Below, piece by piece: positions 62,410 through 64,000 of a DNA stretch of 64,000 nt (position 1 is its first letter; every line of letters begins with the position of its first letter). The translations under genes were made by a program, and so were the position numbers. This DNA comes from Tridacna crocea (Eukaryota > Mollusca > Bivalvia > Cardiida > Cardiidae): assembly GCA_943736015.1 (NCBI GenBank), contig OX031069.1:37482728-37546727 (forward strand). The letters are read 5' to 3'. The notes under the pieces were generated by a model. The model worked only from the letters and a program-made list of their open reading frames with translations, did no database searches and had not been told where the DNA came from.

Positions 62410-62668
62410 TTGTGACCTTTCAAAAAAAGGGACCTTCTGGGAACTGCGAAAAGTGTCAACCCTGGTCAGACTGTGCGAATTGTGCAGGCTGACCAGGGTT
62501 GACACTTTTCGCTTTAATGAAATTTTCTGTGTGAAAAGTTGTTATTTTACCTTGTTATAAAATCATTTTTGAATAATCAACTTAAAATGACCTTTACTAT
62601 CATTGATCTGCTTTCATCTAATTGGTGTACAGAATTCCCAGGTGGTCCCTTTTTGCGTGATGGGTCAC
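62410..62668 (+). mobile_element. Family A2 MITE, complete
   Basis: TTGTGACCTTTCAAAAAAAG to GTCCCTTTTTGCGTGATGGG plus TCAC. Hairpin AGTGTCAACCCTGGTCAGAC with partner CTGACCAGGGTTGACACT. The copy at 43900 has the CG version of this step on its right arm. Confidence 0.85.
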
Positions 62669-63650
62669 ATTTTTTTAATGTGAACTTCTAAAAATGTAAT
62701 GGGACTGTCTTTGTCTTTTTCACTCACATATTTTGATCAATAGAAAGTTTGTTTTTAAGTTTTATCTTTCAAAGTTTACCTTATTCGTTTACTTATTTCA
62801 CCAGACCATTGCTATATCCTGCTCTATTTTGTTGTATCCCTAGCTTGTTAGGACTTTTCATTTTTTACTTCAAAGCTGAAGGTACTGGATACAATTACTG
62901 AAAGGAATATAGAATACACTGAAACGGACCTCTAAAAGAGCACTTTTAAGCTGTAATTTCCCAGAGACCTTTTTTCGCGACCGCTGCATATAACAGGGAC
63001 AGCTTATTTGGTTTCATTTCTTTGCAGAATAATTGATCAGTCTGAAAACATACCTGAGCCAACATCTGAAGAGAACTCATTCAAGTTTTATCGCGGAAAG
63101 AAATATTTGCCGTTCATTTACTCAACATTGTCATTTGAAAAATCAAGTTTATGAAAACTTAAAGCCTGATTTTTTTCCGATTACATTTTTTCACAGAAAA
63201 TAAGTTTTATGTTTTTTCTTATTGCTTACAAAGGTTGAGTATTTTATGCTTCTCCTTTTAAACTGTTTTGATTTGTAGACACCACTCATGCGTAAACAAC
63301 TAGTTTTCCTTTTTTCGAAAAAAAGGGTCCTTCAGTTGACAAAATCCAGTATCTTTTCATCACAAGACCATGGTTAACGTCCAGATATATGTCACAATTT
63401 GTTTTTATTGACAGTTCTTTTACTTGCTCGAATTTATAGGGAAAACAAAAGTGGCCGTTTAGAGGTTCGTTTCATTGTATGTAATAATCATAATCAAAGT
63501 TAACTAACTACTTATCCTAAGTAACGATGATAACTGTTTCGATGAGTATTGTACAAAAAGACGCCATGAGTGTGAAATTTCCTTCCCGAATCCAGTTTTG
63601 GTCAACGCTCATAGTTAACATTTATGCCACTGCATTTTACACGACAGGAG
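62669..63650. other. No recognised feature over 0.9 kb
   Basis: No repeat copy matched and no credible frame. Confidence 0.45.
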
Positions 63651-63663
63651 TTAAACCCTCAAC

Positions 63664-63904
63664 GGCCCGCCCGGGTGGCTCAGTGGTGAGCGTGTTGGAC
63701 TCATGATCTGATGGTTGTGAGTTCGATAGTCGGTTGAGGCGAACTTTCTTTCCGGCGTATTTTCGCCTCTCACCTCTGCTGAAGCATGAGAGAAAAGTAG
63801 TCGGTGGCTTTGGAAAGAAAGTGGTGTTATTACCGGTATGAGAAAGCAAGGAAACACATGTGCATCACCGACCGCCATGATATGACCATAGCTGTTACAA
63901 CCAA
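63664..63904 (+). mobile_element. SINE-1, 13-bp target duplication
   Basis: Head GCCCGGGTGGCTCAGTGG, A box 63676-63686, B box GTTCGATAGTC at 63721-63731, body TTTCGCCTCTCACCTCTGCT. The 3' domain is shortened to GCTGTTACAACCAA. Flanked by TTAAACCCTCAAC at 63651-63663 and 63905-63917, perfect. Confidence 0.9.
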
Positions 63905-64000
63905 TTAAACCCTCAACTTGATGGAACTTTTAAACCCATAGTAAAAAACCTGAATCACATTATTTCAAAGCATTTTATGTTGGTGAAAAAATGTCTCTAT

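Overview
The window looks like intergenic or deep-intronic DNA from a large, repeat-rich animal genome, most likely a bivalve mollusc. The case for a bivalve rests on three things: recognised repeat styles (short elements with a GCGCAGGCT-type central hairpin, long repeats ending in a GCTCACCTGA / TCAGGTGAGC pair with a GACGGACGACGG stretch, and tRNA-derived SINEs with a CAACCAACCAAC tail), strong A+T bias, and introns and spacers without bacterial-style gene packing. The species cannot be named from the sequence alone. No open reading frame exceeds 136 codons and none was recognised as a known protein. The best coding candidate is a two-exon piece at 30853-31152 with matching splice signals and phase.

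What fills the window is non-autonomous transposable elements. By rough tally they and tandem arrays cover about two-fifths of it. Letters used in the entries are: A (A1, A2, A3), GC-rich central-hairpin MITEs; B, about 230-bp MITEs flanked by TTAA with CCC...GGG ends, piggyBac-like; C, about 210-bp TTAA-flanked MITEs with a GATCAGACTGCAC hairpin; D, about 180-bp MITEs with GAGCTC ends; E, about 450-550-bp repeats with a 125-bp palindrome; G and N, Mutator-like MITEs with 9-bp target duplications; J, a repeat carrying CRE-like and YY1-like motifs plus a 130-bp palindrome; K, MITEs with CCGGGTCCGTATTCACCAA ends; R, a 1-kb element with long TGTTACATATATGA-rich ends; T, a long bivalve-type repeat; SINE-1 to SINE-4.

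Layout. 1-8 kb: scattered A, B, C, D and E copies, with N nested in A1 at 1746-2004. 8.5-11 kb: a foldback-like structure with two 500-bp inverted arms made of many short sub-repeats, followed directly by J. 12-20 kb: C, A2, B, G, SINE-2, A1/A3 and a 43-bp tandem array. 20.5-21.2 kb: a three-level nest (SINE-1 in D in K). 24.3-25 kb: a 37-bp minisatellite. 25-31 kb: sparse repeats and the candidate exons. 31.3-36.7 kb: dense nest of A3, G with a hAT-like insert, an interrupted SINE-2, C, D, R, and an inverted pair of E copies. 37-50 kb: many B copies, SINE-1, K, J, a tandem duplication that gives an empty/filled-site pair for B, and SINE-2 and SINE-4. 50-56 kb: B, C, E, SINE-3. 57-64 kb: T and related repeats, A copies, and a SINE-1 with a perfect 13-bp duplication.

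There is no operon or pathway to describe. The biology visible here is transposition history: TTAA targeting, 9-bp duplications, SINE duplications and nested insertions give a relative order of events. Several hairpin elements have arms that changed together, which points to arm-to-arm sequence correction.
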